This document shows positions 22,778 to 23,367 of a stretch of DNA of 23,367 bases, piece after piece. Position 1 is the first letter of the stretch, and every line of letters starts with the position of its first letter. The DNA comes from an uncultured Haemophilus sp. Its GTDB lineage: Bacteria > Pseudomonadota > Gammaproteobacteria > Enterobacterales > Pasteurellaceae. The notes under the pieces are model-generated. The model searched no databases and was not told the DNA's origin. It saw nothing but the letters and a program-made list of their open reading frames with translations. Position numbers and translations under genes: made by a program. Location: contig NZ_CALJRX010000334.1 in the NCBI RefSeq assembly GCF_937976265.1, forward strand, positions 1-23,367, written 5' to 3'.

Positions 22778-22825
22778 CTGTGTGATCTAAATGGGGAGAT
22801 AGAAAAAACTAAATTCTTGGTTTTA

Positions 22826-22887
22826 TTGATTTTTATCAACAAAATATTGTCCAAGTGAATAGATTTTATTACGCTTTTCCCTATACT
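22826..22887 (+). promoter_or_regulatory. FNR box and candidate promoter for lemA
   Basis: TTGAT-TTTT-ATCAA at 22826-22839 is a second perfect FNR box. Two readings are possible. TATACT at 22882-22887 is the best -10 (start near 22894), placing the box at about -61.5, a class I position. Or TAGATT at 22860-22865 (start near 22873) places it at about -41.5. The TATACT promoter lacks a good -35, which fits activator dependence. Confidence 0.6.
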
Positions 22888-22916
22888 GGGTAGGGTAATT
22901 TTTCTATGGAGAAACA

Positions 22917-23367
22917 ATGATGAATATAGTTGTGGGTATTGTCCTTCTCGGTTTAGCTTTTACTATTTCAATGTATAACAAATTGATTAGAAAACGTAAT
23001 CAGGTGAGTAGTGTCGAAGCCAGTGTGGATGTTCAGTTGAAGCGTCGTTATGATTTATTACCAAACCTTGTTGCCACTGCAAAGGAATATATGTCGCATG
23101 AGCGTAGCTTACTTGAGCGTATCGTGACGTTACGCGAAAGCGCTAAATCAGCCCATTCTACAAGTGAGAAATTCCAACTCAATAATGAGATTTCGGGTTT
23201 ATTACGTCATTTACAGGTTCGTCTAGAAAATTATCCGGATCTCAAAGCTAATCAAAATCTTTTGCAAATTCAGACCACACTTAGCGATGTGGAAGAGCAA
23301 ATCTCTGCAGCTAGACGTACTTATAATTCAGCAGTTGAAGAGTATAACAATGCGGTGGAAATGTTCC
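22917..23367 (+). CDS. lemA: LemA family protein, 5' part (partial)
   Basis: The frame opens at ATG 22917 (a second ATG follows immediately at 22920, with better spacing from GGAG at 22908-22911) and runs to the window end without a stop, about 150 residues, so most of a protein usually of 180-200 residues. A single N-terminal membrane segment (about residues 3-20, NIVVGIVLLGLAFTISMY) precedes a helical region with the family pattern: RNQVSSVEASVDVQLKRRYDLLPNLVATAKEY, and later ENYPDLKANQNLLQIQTTLSDVEEQISAARRTYNSAVEEYN. The hydrophobic helix followed by an all-alpha cytoplasmic or periplasmic domain is standard for LemA. The biochemical role of the family is unknown. It may be FNR-controlled. 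The 3' neighbour lies outside. Confidence 0.93.
   Translation, partial: MMNIVVGIVLLGLAFTISMYNKLIRKRNQVSSVEASVDVQLKRRYDLLPNLVATAKEYMSHERSLLERIVTLRESAKSAHSTSEKFQLNNEISGLLRHLQVRLENYPDLKANQNLLQIQTTLSDVEEQISAARRTYNSAVEEYNNAVEMF

Overview
The window comes from a Pasteurellaceae chromosome of the Haemophilus/Aggregatibacter type. The 9-base Hin-type DNA uptake signal AAGTGCGGT (or its complement) occurs exactly about 15 times in 23.4 kb, where chance predicts well under one. The coding sequence is AT-rich, and every housekeeping protein reads as a close relative of Haemophilus and enterobacterial orthologues. A Haemophilus parainfluenzae-like or Aggregatibacter-like species is my best guess; the species itself cannot be fixed from this sequence alone.

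Layout. 1-431: 3' end of uridine phosphorylase (udp, +). 478-4136 (-): rhodanese-like yibN, secB, gpsA, cysE and an aroE-like shikimate dehydrogenase homologue, an enterobacterial-type cluster with a terminator between secB and gpsA. 4137-6960 (+): a CRP-type regulatory region, periplasmic asparaginase ansB, and a DcuA-type C4-dicarboxylate antiporter. 7019-7654 (+): secreted DUF3108 protein. 7709-10282 (-): YfcC-family carrier and a DUF535/VirK-like protein. 10452-16153 (+): lon behind a textbook sigma-32 promoter, then hemW, rpiA and serA. 16264-22513 (-): a full hydrogenase-2 operon hybOABCDE. 22514-22916: a 403-base divergent regulatory region with two perfect FNR boxes. 22917 to the end (+): the 5' part of lemA.

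How it fits together. The most coherent theme is anaerobic metabolism. HybO/HybC oxidise H2 in the periplasm, HybA and HybB pass electrons to the quinone pool, and HybD and HybE mature the large and small subunits. The Dcu carrier imports fumarate or aspartate in exchange for succinate, and AnsB supplies periplasmic aspartate, so the window holds the donor side and the substrate-supply side of H2-driven fumarate respiration (inference). The hyb promoter has an FNR box placed exactly at about -41.5 from a predicted start, and a CRP-like site near -91.5. No hypA/hypC-type genes (hybF, hybG) follow hybE, so those maturation factors must be elsewhere.

I found no phage, insertion sequence, CRISPR array, tRNA or rRNA. 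The most unusual non-coding element is a nested palindromic repeat of about 120 bases between hybD and hybE that also supplies the end of the hybD reading frame. I see no clearly new biological system; the findings are mainly regulatory architecture, repeat biology and a cysteine-free rhodanese.
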